Positions 49,885 through 61,285 of a stretch of DNA of 64,000 bases are shown piece by piece (the stretch's first letter is position 1; each line of letters opens with the position of its first letter). The stretch spans positions 23,737,150-23,801,149 of the forward strand of contig OX326960.1 of NCBI GenBank assembly GCA_946800325.1. The letters run 5' to 3'. This DNA is from Luzula sylvatica. Lineage: Eukaryota > Streptophyta > Magnoliopsida > Poales > Juncaceae. A program made the position numbers and the translations under genes. A model generated the notes under the pieces. It did not search any database and was not told where the DNA came from. It was given only the letters and a program-made list of their open reading frames with translations.

Positions 49885-50370
49885 ATTTATTAATATAGTA
49901 TGTACAAATGTGAAAAGTTAGATACTGAGGAAGATGTATGGACATGAAGAGATGCACATTGGAGGTTTTACACTGGAACGTTCACATAGATGAAAGGGTT
50001 TTGTGTTCCTTATATAAGGATGGTTTGTGTGGTTCATTTGTACAGACAATTCAGTCCAATAATAAAGACTTTCTTTCTCTACTTTCTCGTGTTATTTTAC
50101 CTTTCGTTTATAATACGTTATTAGCACGATAGTCTCGAAATTCCGATCAAAGGTAAAAAAACCTCAAACAAAGCCGAAACACGACGCTCTTGAAATTTCG
50201 ATTGAAGGTAAAACAATCGAAGCACGATGTTCTAGAAATTTCGGTTGAAGGTAAATTCTCACGTATAAATTTATTTTATTAAAATTATCATCCGATTATT
50301 TGTCAAAGGTAAATCATATGGGTTATTGTTTCGTGCCATGCATGTATTTTGTAATTATTATGATTTCCCG
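49885..50370 (+). mobile_element. LTR-leader fragment of another Copia-type element
   Basis: Contains ccttatataaggatgg (TATA, about 50,008), an LTR-like end before acgttattagcacga (about 50,114-50,128), which parallels acgttatcatcacga after the 49-kb LTR, and then three diverged repeats of gaaatttcgattgaaggta-type words. Non-coding. Confidence 0.45.
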
Positions 50371-50478
50371 GCTCGAAATTATCTATGGCCCATCTTGTAT
50401 ACATCCTCACACAATAGTACACAGTACTCAGTGATTTGATGAGTGAGATTTATTAAATGGTTTATTGAATGATTTACC

Positions 50479-52507
50479 TGTTGGGTATCGGCATCACTAC
50501 CGACCCCCGCACAGCGGATTGAAGGGCCCGGTCCGATCCGATCCCGAGGACCACGTCGTCGTTTCAATGATACGAATCTAATTATGCAACTATCCTATGA
50601 AATTAACTCTTAATTCATAGAGAATCATACCACATGAAATTGATCATGGAGAAGGATTGATTCTTGCGTAGTTGCTCTTCTCCTTTGCTTCGATTCCGGC
50701 GACACACACGTCCTACGCCCGCGCGATTCGACACCTTGCTCGAAGCTCCAATTTGTCGTATACAACCGGAATTCTTCCGGTTTAGATCCGACCTTGCTCG
50801 TTCTTGCTCTCCTTGGATCACAATCGAAGATCTCAGTTGAGATCTATCTACTCGTATCCACCTCGAGTTGTTGCCTTCCGGTTACGAGTAAATCCTCCTA
50901 GAATATTTACACGTAATCTTGCTTGAATCTAGAACTTGAAGAAACTCTTTCTCCAATTCTCTCTTTCTCTCTAATGGTTTCTTGGTGAAGAAGATGAAGT
51001 GAACCACACTTTCTATTCCACCAGATCTGAGATTATATACCATTAATCTCATATCAAGCCATTAATTACGACAATCAATTCAGGAAAAACAGAAACAAAC
51101 AATTCGGAACAAAGTTCATTCGAACTCACTTTTGGGTTCGTTCGAACGAACCAGTCACTGTTAGTATGCTATATTAGTTCGTTCGAACTGAATCACTATT
51201 CAATAGAACTAAATATAGTGCGTTCGAACACACTATGTAGTTCGTTCGAACGAACCCTTTCCTGGTTCAAGAATTCTCACAATCTCATTGTGAGTTCAAT
51301 TCTTTGATCATCCTTATTTTGTACTTTCTTCTAGTTGATCCAAAACTGTATTTCCTTCAGTCTCCCACTCAGTTTCAGATCTAACTAAAGATTGTACTAA
51401 TGTATATCATATATACATTTGTCTAGAGAAAATCTATGTATATCATATATACAATGATTATATATATTCAAGCCCGAAATAAGACAACTCTATGTGTGAC
51501 TGCGTAGGTTCATATCAAGCAGTGGTAGTAAACTTATGCCTAAGTTTGCGGGCTCATGAGAGGGATCTAGGAAAGAATCCATCATAGCTTTCCCAAGTTG
51601 AATACGAAAAATGATTGTGATCATTTATACCTATCTCGAACGGTGGTATTTAATTCTCTTGTTCTCGATATCCGTCAATCAAAAGGCATGGCAATAGTCA
51701 TCCTTATAATTTGATTGACTAAACTTATTGTCTCGATACCAAATTGAATCAACAAACACAATCGATATTAATTATTAATATCATTGACTCTGGCCAGAGA
51801 TTTCGTTGATCAATTCATCGATAGGCCTAAGGGATATCTTTTTCTCTCGAAAGGAACAATTTCTATCTTGATGATTCACATCAAATTCCGTGTTTCAGAT
51901 AATACCCGATCATAATCCCATGACCATCCTGTTACAGATAGTGGAAGATTATATATAAGCATCATGTTATGCACGAAAAATGATCCATGATCATCTCAAG
52001 TGTGAAGAACTAAAATCTCATTCGTAACGATTCCATCTACAATGACTAAACCATGTCATGGTATCGTACTTTTGGTCAAGTCACAATATGCATAACCTAA
52101 TGCATATCTATATTCCCGATTCGACAAACTCTTTGTCCTATGATTAGTAAAACACAATCATCACCTCGGCGAATATACTAGTGTACACGTTAGTCTATTA
52201 TCTTATAATAGATATACTTATCACATAAGTATCCTAATCCTGACTAGGGACGTTTTTGAAATATAACTTTTGAAATGTGACGGTTTTACTTAACATGATC
52301 ACATATCATGTAGACGCTCACACAAGTCATAAATCAAGGTTCGTGTAATCAAATTACACAACCACGCACAAGTTTTCATATAAGAGATAAATGCAAATAA
52401 ACTATAAAATTTTGAAATTGCCTTAATATATCATAAGTCTTGGGTGATACATCGTTTACAACAAATAACTTATCATAACAACTATTGTTTTAGATAACTA
52501 CAAACCA
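50479..52507 (-). mobile_element. Copia 3' LTR, about 2.0 kb, minus strand
   Basis: On the minus strand it starts TGGTTTGTAG just after a polypurine tract (agaggaggaag) that follows the RNase H codons, and ends ...CCGATACCCAACA at 50,479. It contains perfect palindromes ggttcgttcgaacgaacc at 51,135-51,152 and 51,240-51,256, plus partial ones near 51,120, 51,178 and 51,220. Its end region (cgggatcgg...ccgggcc) resembles the LTR end at 32,090-32,155, so the families are related. Confidence 0.65.
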
Positions 52508-52749
52508 ACTTCCTCCTCTAGGTATCTCAAACCTATAGTTCTAGCATGATGATCATGTTTCGCAACTGGAAGTGGTTTCGTAAACGGATCCGCTACATTC
52601 TCGTTAGTATCAATCTTCAAAATCACAACATCTTGCCTTTGTAAAATCTCACGAATCAAGTGAAATTTACGCAAGATATGTTTGGATTTGATGCATTTAT
52701 TAATACAATAATTTTTAATAAATAAAAGCTTCCAGTCTAGAACGCTCAT
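52498..52749 (-). pseudogene. Copia RNase H C-terminus, minus strand
   Basis: An 83-codon frame ends ...KSKHILRKFHLIREILQRQD, then VVILKIDTNENVADPFTKPL and LEEEVGL stop. This is the standard C-terminus of plant Copia RNase H (the SKHI-x-RxHxIRE helix and the ADPFTKPLP signature). The upstream pol domains are missing, so it is a fragment attached to its own 3' LTR. Confidence 0.85.
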
Positions 52750-53259
52750 ATTTTTAGTATAATATCCTTGGTTAAATTTAAATTTGATATACGCCTATCG
52801 GTTTCAATGTTAGAAATCCAAAAGAATAAAAAAAAAGAGCATGATAAAAGGTTGGCAATAAAGAATTTGTTAATACTTCTAATAATATATATCCTTTTTA
52901 TCAGGATAATGAAAGATTAATTAGTAGATTTGACATAAATATAATCTTTGAAAAAGATTCAGGTACCTGACAACATTGAAATTGTTGAAAATAATGAGAT
53001 CTCTAAATAATATCTCTACTAGAAAAAGATGGAACCGAAATGAAACTATAGTTACTAGAAACTTGGCATGGGTGCGATTTCAATTTATAATTAATAAAAC
53101 GAGGATCTGAAATTAAATCAATTGTGGAATGTCGACATTTAAAACTATTGGCCATAACAGAAATCACATATGAAAATAAAATTGATGGACCCGAAGTCCG
53201 AAAAACACCATGGTAATGTAAATTATATTTATTTATTTTTAATTTGTTTTAACGTCTCT

Positions 53260-53352
53260 GAAGGACTAAAATCGTGTCTTGTATTCATTATAACAGATTA
53301 TTCATATGACTCATTTAGTTACAATATTCATGAAAATCCCCGTAAGATTTAG
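53260..53352 (+). pseudogene. Degenerate Copia integrase fragment
   Basis: The plus frame reads SCLVFIITDYSYDSFSYNIH, similar to the integrase core segment around FIDDYSRYGYVYLIKHKSE. Only this short stretch is recognisable. The order before the RT piece at 54.2 kb fits Copia (integrase before RT). Confidence 0.45.
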
Positions 53353-54142
53353 TATGTCCGACGCATACAAATTCAAACTCTCGAGAGATATATTATATTA
53401 AAAATACAAAGATCTTTGCATGAATAGAATAAGAGTCATACGATATAATCGATGTAAAAAGTAAGAATATATATATCGGTATGAATGATCAAATATGTAG
53501 ATATTTATTTATTATAAATAAATAATGTTTAATTATAACTATTTAAACTCCCGAAGAGCTCTAAAAGATATGTATTAAAAGAAGAAATTTGACGTAAAAG
53601 ATGTCGAATGTGAATTTTGTTTCATGGATTACAAATCTAATAAATATTTCTTGATGAAATTAGCTCGTCGTTGGCTACTAAGATTTCGAATCAGCGAATG
53701 CGAAAGATTGAATTTTTTTGTCGTAAAATATTTGTATCCATGAGGGGGAGAAATAATACCCTTGATCGTGGTTTTGTCCTAGTAGATTTTCTTGGCAAGA
53801 TTTTTAACGAGGCATATTATGAGGCGTATGAAACATAATAATATTGCACTCTTTTTCCTTCACTAGGATTTTTGTCATGTTGGGTTTTAACTAGTAAGGT
53901 TTTAACGAGGCATATTTTTATGATATCGAAATCTAAAGATAATTAAATTCACTTGAGAAACGTGAAGATTTTAGACCAGTTGTCTGAACAACTATGCTAT
54001 AACAAAACATATATGGTACAAATGGGTATATGTAAGAAAATGCAATGAAGATTACGTAAAAACATATTTGTACAATTGTAGATGCAATCACATTCAGATT
54101 TTTATTAGCTTGATAGTCCTTTAAGGACTCCAAGCGTATCTC

Positions 54143-54620
54143 ATGGAGGTTGCGACAACATATTTGTTTGGATTACTTGATAATGTTATTTACACGAAAA
54201 TTCCTGAAGGATTAAATTGACAAGATACAAGTAATAAAATTTATCAAAATATATGATCGATAAATGGATAGAATATTTGTATGGATTGAAACAATCTAGA
54301 AAAATATGGTACAATCGTCTAAATAAATATTCTACAAAAGAAGGATGTCAAATAATCTCATTAGTCCATGTATGTTTATCATTGAAAATTTCTGAAGAAT
54401 TTGATAACACATGTTAAAGACCTAGAAAAGGGGTTTTGTCTTGGCCAGCAAATACAGTATATAAGAAATGAGATTGTTCATTAATATACTTATGTAGAGA
54501 ATATCTTGAACTCACTTATGGTGATCAGCCTCTTCACAAAGTCATTACCGACTATAACTTCCGAGCAGTTAGTATACAAGATCAGACCTTCGTTGTTTCA
54601 GAAATATTGGCATAAATGAG
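54143..54620 (+). pseudogene. Degenerate Copia reverse transcriptase and RNase H fragments
   Basis: One stretch (54,143-54,215) reads VATTYLFGLLDNVIYTKIPE, matching the Copia RT motif DVxTAYLxGxLDxxIYMKxPEG. A second (about 54,271-54,330) reads LYGLKQSRKIWYNRLNKY, the LYGLKQS-W-Y-RL motif. Further on, ISLFTKSLPTITSEQLV (about 54,528-54,580) matches the RNase H tail ADLFTKSLP. The catalytic YVDD region is not visible, and frameshifts and stops separate the pieces. Confidence 0.75.
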
Positions 54621-54676
54621 GGGAAGACGTAATGCACGATCTAATCTTCTTGTTTGCTATGGTTTTTATCCTAATA

Positions 54677-54980
54677 GGGAATGAAAATCCCTAAACAATA
54701 CATTAATTACATTTAATCATATTAAATAAGAATATCAAAACTTATATACATGTGCATGAATATTCATACAAATATTAATATTTATAACACTAACCCTTGA
54801 ATATCCGTAAGATTTACATTATAAGCAATAATAGTCATCTCAATAAAAATGATGCTAGGAAAAACCCATTAATATAGACTATGTCATGTACTACTGTACT
54901 AGGGAGATGATCCATTTTTAAGAAGAAGGTTTTCTCTCTCTTGCCTTTTTTCTTGTTGTTTGTGTTTTTATTTTCTAACA
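54677..54980 (+). mobile_element. Rearranged 3' LTR of the outer Copia element
   Basis: The first about 115 bases are the reverse complement of the 5' LTR start (49,075-49,190). An unrelated stretch (54,792-54,870) and the direct R/U5 end follow (54,903-54,980). The U3 portion is inverted relative to the 5' LTR. Confidence 0.65.
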
Positions 54981-55725
54981 AATAAAACAAAATCGAACCC
55001 TCCAAATTTTCCGAATCCTACACACTGGTCTCGTAGGCCTGTGCAAGGGGTCGGCCCTGCAATAATGGGTCGATAGTATCACTCGTACCAATTGTATGTT
55101 TTTATTCAGCAAACTATTAATATTGTTAAATTTGTTATTGGTGGCGGCCCACTGAAACTAGTTTATTAAATAATATGTAGGTGCTGAAGGCAATATATAA
55201 ATAGTGATTTGTAAAAAAAAAATATGTATATGTGTTATAAAATTATGAAAGTATCAAAATTAGTATGTAATTACACGTAGGTATGGTAAAAAAAAAATAT
55301 GTAGAGGATTTTAATATAAACATGATAAAACATAATGATATACTAGACTGGCTCGACGCATTGCTGCGGAATTAGAAATCTAGACAAAATTATTCACTAT
55401 CATTATTTGTGTTGTACGGATACATCGAAACGGCGATATGTATCGGATACGACGATACGGTAATTTAACATATGATTTACTAATACGACGATGCATGTAA
55501 ATTCGGTTTTTTGAAGTATCCTCGCAACCTAGATCATTATACATTGTTAAAAGAAATAGAAAAGGTTGCAATTGTAATATCATAATCGCATTATATGTAA
55601 CAATAATGTTCTTAGTACATACAAATTAATATCATTGCCAGAAAAGACTCTACATCATCTTTGTTTATTTGTAAAAACTAACATAAAACATGAAATAATT
55701 TATGCACATATAATACTCGGAGATC

Positions 55726-56540
55726 CGTCGTCTCGTTCACTTTGCCACGATCTCTATCCGACCTAACCCAAATTCCAACCAAATCTCTTCAAGTACCTCT
55801 TGGTTTTGGACGACGCATGGAAAATGTACGACTCAATCGGCATACAACTTTCTTATAAATCCCGGAATAATATTCTCGTGGAACATTCATTTATGGAGGA
55901 TTAAAGCACCTAGAAAAGTACGTTTTTTCGGTTGGGTGGCAATTCACGATAGGATCTTAACGGCCGTTAATTTGGAAAAAAAGAGGTTGGCCGAATAACG
56001 AGGGGTGCTTCTTGTGTGCGCAACATAGGGAAGATGTTAATCATCTACTTTTATCTTGCCCATATTCATCTCGAGTTTGGACTGCCGTAGCCGATATATT
56101 CAACCTTCCTACTTTAAGAACGGATGAGGACCTCGTCCAATTTTGATGAGCAACAAAAAGAAAGGAGACAAGAACCATAACTCTAAATGGGGCACAGTGT
56201 GGTTGGCGACAATGTGGAATCTTTGGAAAGAAAGAAATAGAAGAATTTTCTCCTTCAAAGCCGTCTCGACTCCCCTTCTAGCAACGATGATTTCTGACGA
56301 TGCGATCAAATGGGGTGATAACTGTTGATTTCTAACCGAGTTTTAATGCATCATGTCATTTAGGAAAACGCATACGTGTATCACTATGATAGCATGAGAA
56401 TGAAAGATGTGGGGCAAATTTATTTTGCTCTTTTCTTTTTTATTTTTTTATTTTTGAAAATTTTGGTTGTAATGTTTTCAAACTGCTTTATTTAATGCAA
56501 AATTCGAGCGATGCAATCGCCTCCTCCGTCAAAAAGAAAA
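55726..56540 (+). mobile_element. 5'-truncated LINE inserted in another LINE
   Basis: 815 bp flanked by a 14-bp duplication aatactcggagatc (55,712-55,725 and 56,541-56,554), with an A-rich tail. It encodes the end of LINE ORF2: a zinc-finger-like RT tail reading WRIKAPRKVRFFGWVAIHDR, with one in-frame stop and a frameshift before the cysteine/histidine part, then WNLWKERNRRIFSFKAVS (56,143-56,328). Inactive. Confidence 0.8.
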
Positions 56541-56554
56541 AATACTCGGAGATC

Positions 56555-56964
56555 ACTCCATGAGGAAGAAGCCAAGAAGAAATGGGATACCAAATGATTG
56601 GCGACTATATGGACGATTTGGCGAGAACGGAACGAACAGATTTTTAACCACAAAACGCGGATGCAATGCCTCTTAGCCAAAGTAGTGACTGATCTTTGCT
56701 CACAGTGGACAATTTATTGTTGATCGAGTAATGAAAGGATGAAGAAGGGGGTTGAGCACAAACACAAATTAGTCTCTGATGGATGTTTTTTCTTTTTTGC
56801 TTTGATCATGTTTTTCACTTCTTTGTTCAGACCTATTCGTCAATACTTTGTTGAATAATTATTATTGACAAAGTATGATTGATTTGTAAATAACTTTTCT
56901 ATTTATAAAAATGATCGGATCGATCGCGCGTCGCGCTTGTCTTTCTATAAAAAAAAAAAAAAAG
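56555..56964 (+). mobile_element. 5'-truncated LINE (host of the nested LINE)
   Basis: Together with 55,712-55,725 it forms one insert flanked by aatttatgcacatat (55,697-55,711 and 56,965-56,979), ending in a poly-A tail. It encodes TIWRERNEQIFNHKTRMQCL, the LINE ORF2 tail. Unit 2 near 60,320 has the uninterrupted target. Confidence 0.8.
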
Positions 56965-57016
56965 AATTTATGCACATATCACTTCGTATAAATGATTGCA
57001 ACATTGTATTCATGCC

Positions 57017-57278
57017 AACGTGGTCCATATGGAAAGAGCGCAACGCACGATTATTCCGATCGGTATCCAAACCCCCATCATACATTGCACGGAAAGCGAT
57101 AGATCAAGCAACACGATGGACAAGAATAGAACGTTAAGGAGATTTATATATATATCTAGGTTTTTTTCTTAGTTCTTTTTTTCCACGAGCTTCTCCACAA
57201 AGAGTTAGCTTACGTTTGTAAATATTTTTTATATATAAATCCTTAGGATGGCATTGCCTCCTAATTCAAAAAAAAAAA
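57017..57278 (+). mobile_element. 5'-truncated LINE, 262 bp
   Basis: Flanked by acattgtattcatgcc (57,001-57,016) and acattgtaattcatgcc (57,279-57,295), with a poly-A tail. It encodes WSIWKERNARLFRSVSKPPS. Unit 2 near 60,350-60,370 has the empty site. Confidence 0.85.
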
Positions 57279-57721
57279 AACATTGTAATTCATGCCCTAC
57301 CATTATGTTAATACCAAGTCACAAATTGTTATTATAAACAGATTCACTAAAATCAAGGTTTTCTGATGCAAGGTAGCAGTTCGTGACGGTTTGATGTAAT
57401 TTACATGTGATAAATATATATAATAATTTATAACTATAAATTGGAAGTAGTATATATGTAGATATAAAACAGAGTATAGGAATTAAATTATATTTCTTGT
57501 AAATGACCCAGCAATTAGCTAAAATGATCTGGCAAGATCGTCTATTTTCAATGCACATATTTCACTAAATTTGATTATTAATTGTCAAATTATGTTTTCA
57601 TTAAATTTGGTCATTATGATTTCGATCTTCTTGAACTAATATAGAAGGCATCCATATATTTTATTAGATATCTTTGTAAATTTAATTATTTTCATCTCTG
57701 GTATCTGGCAATCAAATCGCC

Positions 57722-57727
57722 TATATA
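57722..57727 (+). promoter_or_regulatory. TATA box of defensin-like gene B
   Basis: TATATA in ctatataatcaaccac, 106 bases before the ATG, conserved in A and C. Confidence 0.6.
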
Positions 57728-57827
57728 ATCAACCACTAATCTTCGCTAAACCCATATCACATTTCAAACAAAGTTGATTTGAAAAAGAAAAGAAAAGAGA
57801 AATTAATATTCATCTCTAGTTTGAAAA

Positions 57828-58228
57828 ATGGATTCCAAGCTTTCATTGTTGACACTTTTCCTCTTGGGCTTGCTTCTCAGCACAGGTAAATTTTCTCTTC
57901 CATTGTTAATATTTCAAATCACAATTAAGCAAACGATATATAGTCATCATTTTTATACGCATCAAGTATCTTGACGATCAAACGAATTATCAAATTTAAA
58001 TACGAGAACTAGAAAAATAAATTTAGTACTTCTCCGAAATTTTAAATAAATGCAGGAGCACACACAATTCAGCCGTCTGACAATGATAGGTGCGAATATA
58101 TTGGAACATGCGCAGTTAATAGCGATTGCGGGCCCGTTTGTGCTCATGCACAGTACAACGATGGTGCAATTTGCGTGCCGAGCCCAGGTCATTCAGAAAC
58201 CAGGACGTGTTGTTGCCTCATCGACTAG
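57828..58228 (+). CDS. Defensin-like secreted cysteine-rich peptide, gene B
   Basis: Exon 1 is 57,828-57,885 and exon 2 is 58,056-58,228, with a 170-bp GT-AG phase-1 intron. The 76-residue product has a hydrophobic signal peptide (MDSKLSLLTLFLLGLLLST) and a mature part with eight cysteines, C-x5-C-x5-C-x3-C-x10-C-x11-C-C-C, ending CCCLID. The intron falls at the end of the signal-peptide exon, as in most plant defensin-like genes. It differs from gene C at about four residues. The upstream region is interrupted by LINE inserts more than 500 bases from the ATG, so the core promoter is kept. Frame choice is firm: only the spliced frame gives the signal peptide and the cysteine pattern. The long frame 58,050-58,283 is a shadow. 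Defence or signalling role is inferred from the family. Confidence 0.9.
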
Positions 58229-59570
58229 TCCCGCAAAGAACAAGATAATAAAATGTTACCACTATATTTCTTTTTTAGAATAAGTTATGCTTTGAAGTTA
58301 GATCTAGAATTTTGAACACGGTTTTTCCCATGGATAACTTGAATTAGAGAGATATTTTGAATTGTTTTTGTTAATTGAAATGAGTTATTCATGATTACAT
58401 ATCGAAAACCAATCATGTTAGACGTGCCACCGAAAAATTCCATATGATCTCTCAAATTTAGGTCATCTTCAATAATTGCTTACACCAAAATAACTCTGCA
58501 AAGTTTACATCAAGAGTTTATTTTAAAAACAAACATACAACTTAAAGAAAACCTAAATTATCAGATAATTTATGAAGATTAAAACAAGCCTGTATTTCTT
58601 ACTATATAACAATTAGCTATAAATCGAACTAATCATCCAATAAATAATTTACTTGGTTTCTCTCAATTTGCCCTTTCTACTACTAGATTTCCTCTTATTA
58701 TCTTGATTCTTAAACCAAGCATTGATCCAACTTTAACCTTTAACTAATTAAAATCACGAATGCAGGGTTGGTCCCGAATTTTCGACGACCCAAGACCAAA
58801 TTTTAAAAGACCTTTCTATTATTGTAAAATATGAACATAGAAAAAAATTGTAATTATGACTTATATTTGCTTTTTATCCTATGCCTAAATAAATATTGTA
58901 AATTTTAAACATAACATAACATAAAATTAGAAGAAGAAAAAAATGCATTTTTCTCAAAATAATGTATGCGCCTAATTGTTTGGCACCGTAGAAAAAAAAA
59001 TTTGCAAGTCTTCCAAAATATGATTATTTTTCATGAATTATCAAACTTCACAATATCATAAAAAAATACTTAAGAACAAGAACAACAAATTGGAATTAAG
59101 GAAAAACACAATTGGCAGAAACACTATTTGGAACTCATAATATTTTTTTTTTCATTTGTCAATTTCAGTTTTCCTTTGTTATTTTTAGTGGAGAGTTAAT
59201 GCTTCAGTAGAAGTCAACAGCAAGCCTGGTATCAAATAACTATACTAGTTAAAATTTAATTACTAATCAAATTCTATTATAATTAATAATTTTATATTTT
59301 ATTAATATATACTTTTCATTTATTAATAATTCATGTTATGATATGAATTGAATTTAATTATAAGCATTATTTTTATAAGGTATAAAGTTGGTGGGTCCTT
59401 TATTAAAGATTATTGTGATTTTTTTGTAGTATATTGGATGTTTGTTTTTGTTTCAACTATTATTATAAGCAAGTACACAAAATACCACAAATATAATTTC
59501 ACAAAATATTTCGCCTAATATTTATTGAATCTTTTTGTTCCAATTTTCTACTTTTCTTCTCCAAATTCTT
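58229..59570. other. Downstream part of unit 1; no gene seen
   Basis: AT-rich 3' flank, alignable with 61,286-63,607 of unit 2 without the Helitron. It includes gacctttctattattgtaaaata near 58,821, the empty Helitron site. Confidence 0.6.
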
Positions 59571-60781
59571 AATACTCAATATATAATATATTCATAACTA
59601 AAACAAAAATCGAACCCCCAAATTTTCCGAATCCTATACCCTGGTCTCGTAAGCCTCTGCAAGGTCGGCCCTGCAATAACGGGTTCATCGTGTCACTCGT
59701 ACCAATTGTACTTTCTGGTCGAACATACTTGGATCTATTCAATATGTTTTTTCATCATCAAACTATTATTATTGTTAAATTTGTTATTGGAGGCGGCCCA
59801 TTGAAACTAGTTTATTAAATAATCTGTAGATGCTGAACGCAATATATAAATAGTACATTATACAAAAAATATGTATATGTATTATAAAATTATGAAATAA
59901 GTACACGTAAGTATGATAAAAAAATTATGTAGAAGATTTTAACATAAATATGATAAAACATAATGATATACTAGACTGGCTCGCCGCATTGCCTCTGAAT
60001 TAGAAATCTATAGACAAAACTGTTCACTATCATTATTTGTGTTGCACGGATACATCGACACGGCGATACGGTAATTTAACATATGATTTATGATACGAAC
60101 GGATACGGCGATACATGTAAATTCGGTTTTTTGAAGTATCCTCGCAACCTAGATCATTATACATTGTTAAAACAAATAGAAAAAGTCGCAATTGTAATAT
60201 CATAATCGTATTATATGTAACAATAATGTTCTTAGAACATACAAATTAATACCATTGCAAGAAAAGACTCTACATCATCTTTGTTTATTTGTAAAAACTA
60301 ACATAAAACACGAAACAATTTATGCACATATAACTTCGTATAAATGATTGCAACATTGTATCCATGCCCTACCATTAGGTTAATACTACGTCACAAATTG
60401 TTATTAAAAAAGATTCTCTAAAATCAAGGTTTTCTGATGCAAGGTAGCAGTTCATAACGGTTTGATGTAATTTACATGTTATAAATATATATAACAATAT
60501 ATTGGAAGTAATATATATGTAGATACAAATAGAGTATAGAAAATAAATTATATTTCTCGTAAATGGCTCAGCAATTAACTAAAATGATCTGGCAATATCG
60601 TCTATTTTCAATGCACATATTTCATTAAATTTGATTATTAATTGTCAAATTATGTTTTCATTAAATTGGTCATTATGATTTCGATCTTCTTGAACTAATA
60701 TAGTAGGCATCCATATATTTTATTACGATATCTTTGTAAATTTAATTATTTTGATCTCTGGTATCTGGCAATCAAAACAAC

Positions 60782-60787
60782 TATATA
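60782..60787 (+). promoter_or_regulatory. TATA box of defensin-like gene C
   Basis: TATATA in ctatataatcaaccac, 107 bases before the ATG; same context as B. Confidence 0.6.
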
Positions 60788-60888
60788 ATCAACCACTAAT
60801 CTTCTCTAAACCCATATCACATTTCAAACAAAAGTTGATTTGAAAAAGAAAAGAAAAGAGAAATTCATATTCATCTCTAGTTTGAAAA

Positions 60889-61285
60889 ATGGATTCCAAG
60901 CTTTCATTGTTGACACTTTTCATCTTGGGCTTGCTTCTCAGCACAGGTAAAATTTCTCTTCAATTATTAATATTACAAATCACAATTAAACAAACGATAT
61001 ATAGTCATTTCGATATGCATCAAGTATCTTGACGATCAAACGAATATAACATTTAAATACGAGAACTCGAAAATTTAATTTAGTACTTCTCCGAAATTTT
61101 AAATATATGCAGGAGCACGCACAATTCAGCCGTCTGATAATGATAGGTGCGAATATATTGGAACATGCGCAGTTAATAGCGATTGCGGGCCCGTTTGTGC
61201 TCATGCACAGTACAACGATGGTGCAATTTGCGTGCCGAGCCCAGGTCATTCAGAAACCAGGACGTGTTGTTGCATCGTCGACTAG
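60889..61285 (+). CDS. Defensin-like secreted cysteine-rich peptide, gene C
   Basis: Exon 1 is 60,889-60,946 and exon 2 is 61,113-61,285, with a GT-AG phase-1 intron of 166 bp. The product has 76 residues: signal peptide MDSKLSLLTLFILGLLLST, a short spacer, and the same eight-cysteine framework as gene B, ending CCCIVD. All eight cysteines and the DGAICVPSPGHSETRT loop before the CCC triplet are unchanged. Changes against B are F-L-L-G to F-I-L-G in the signal peptide, H to R in the N-terminal spacer and two residues at the C-terminus. No disabling mutation is seen. The promoter is intact with no LINE upstream. Likely secreted to the apoplast. Confidence 0.9.

Larger units (their letters stand above)
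49076..54980 (+). mobile_element. Nested, degenerate Copia composite
   Basis: The outer element has a 5' LTR 49,076-49,292 (TGTTATC...TTTTCTAACA) and a 3' LTR whose end is at 54,980. It is flanked by AATAA at 49,071-49,075 and 54,981-54,985, although this is A-rich and could arise by chance. After the 5' LTR comes cgttatcatcacga, a leader motif also seen in other Copia elements. Degenerate integrase, reverse transcriptase and RNase H pieces lie on the plus strand. Inside are another LTR/leader fragment (about 49,885-50,370) and a minus-strand LTR plus RNase H (50,479-52,749). No intact pol remains. Confidence 0.65.
54986..59570 (+). repeat. Defensin-like tandem unit 1
   Basis: Starts at aaacaaaatcgaaccc...ttttccgaatcctac and aligns with 59,590-63,607. 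After removing three LINE pieces it corresponds closely to unit 2 without its Helitron. The landmark ctggtctcgtaggcctgtgc occurs at the start of each unit (55,025, 59,641, 63,679). Confidence 0.85.

Noticed and set aside
58050..58283. 77-residue open frame beginning MQEHTQFSRL over gene B exon 2 (and similar frames over A and C)
   Set aside because: It runs through the exon in another frame, begins inside the intron end (atgcag acceptor), has few cysteines and no signal peptide. The spliced frame gives a perfect cysteine framework instead.
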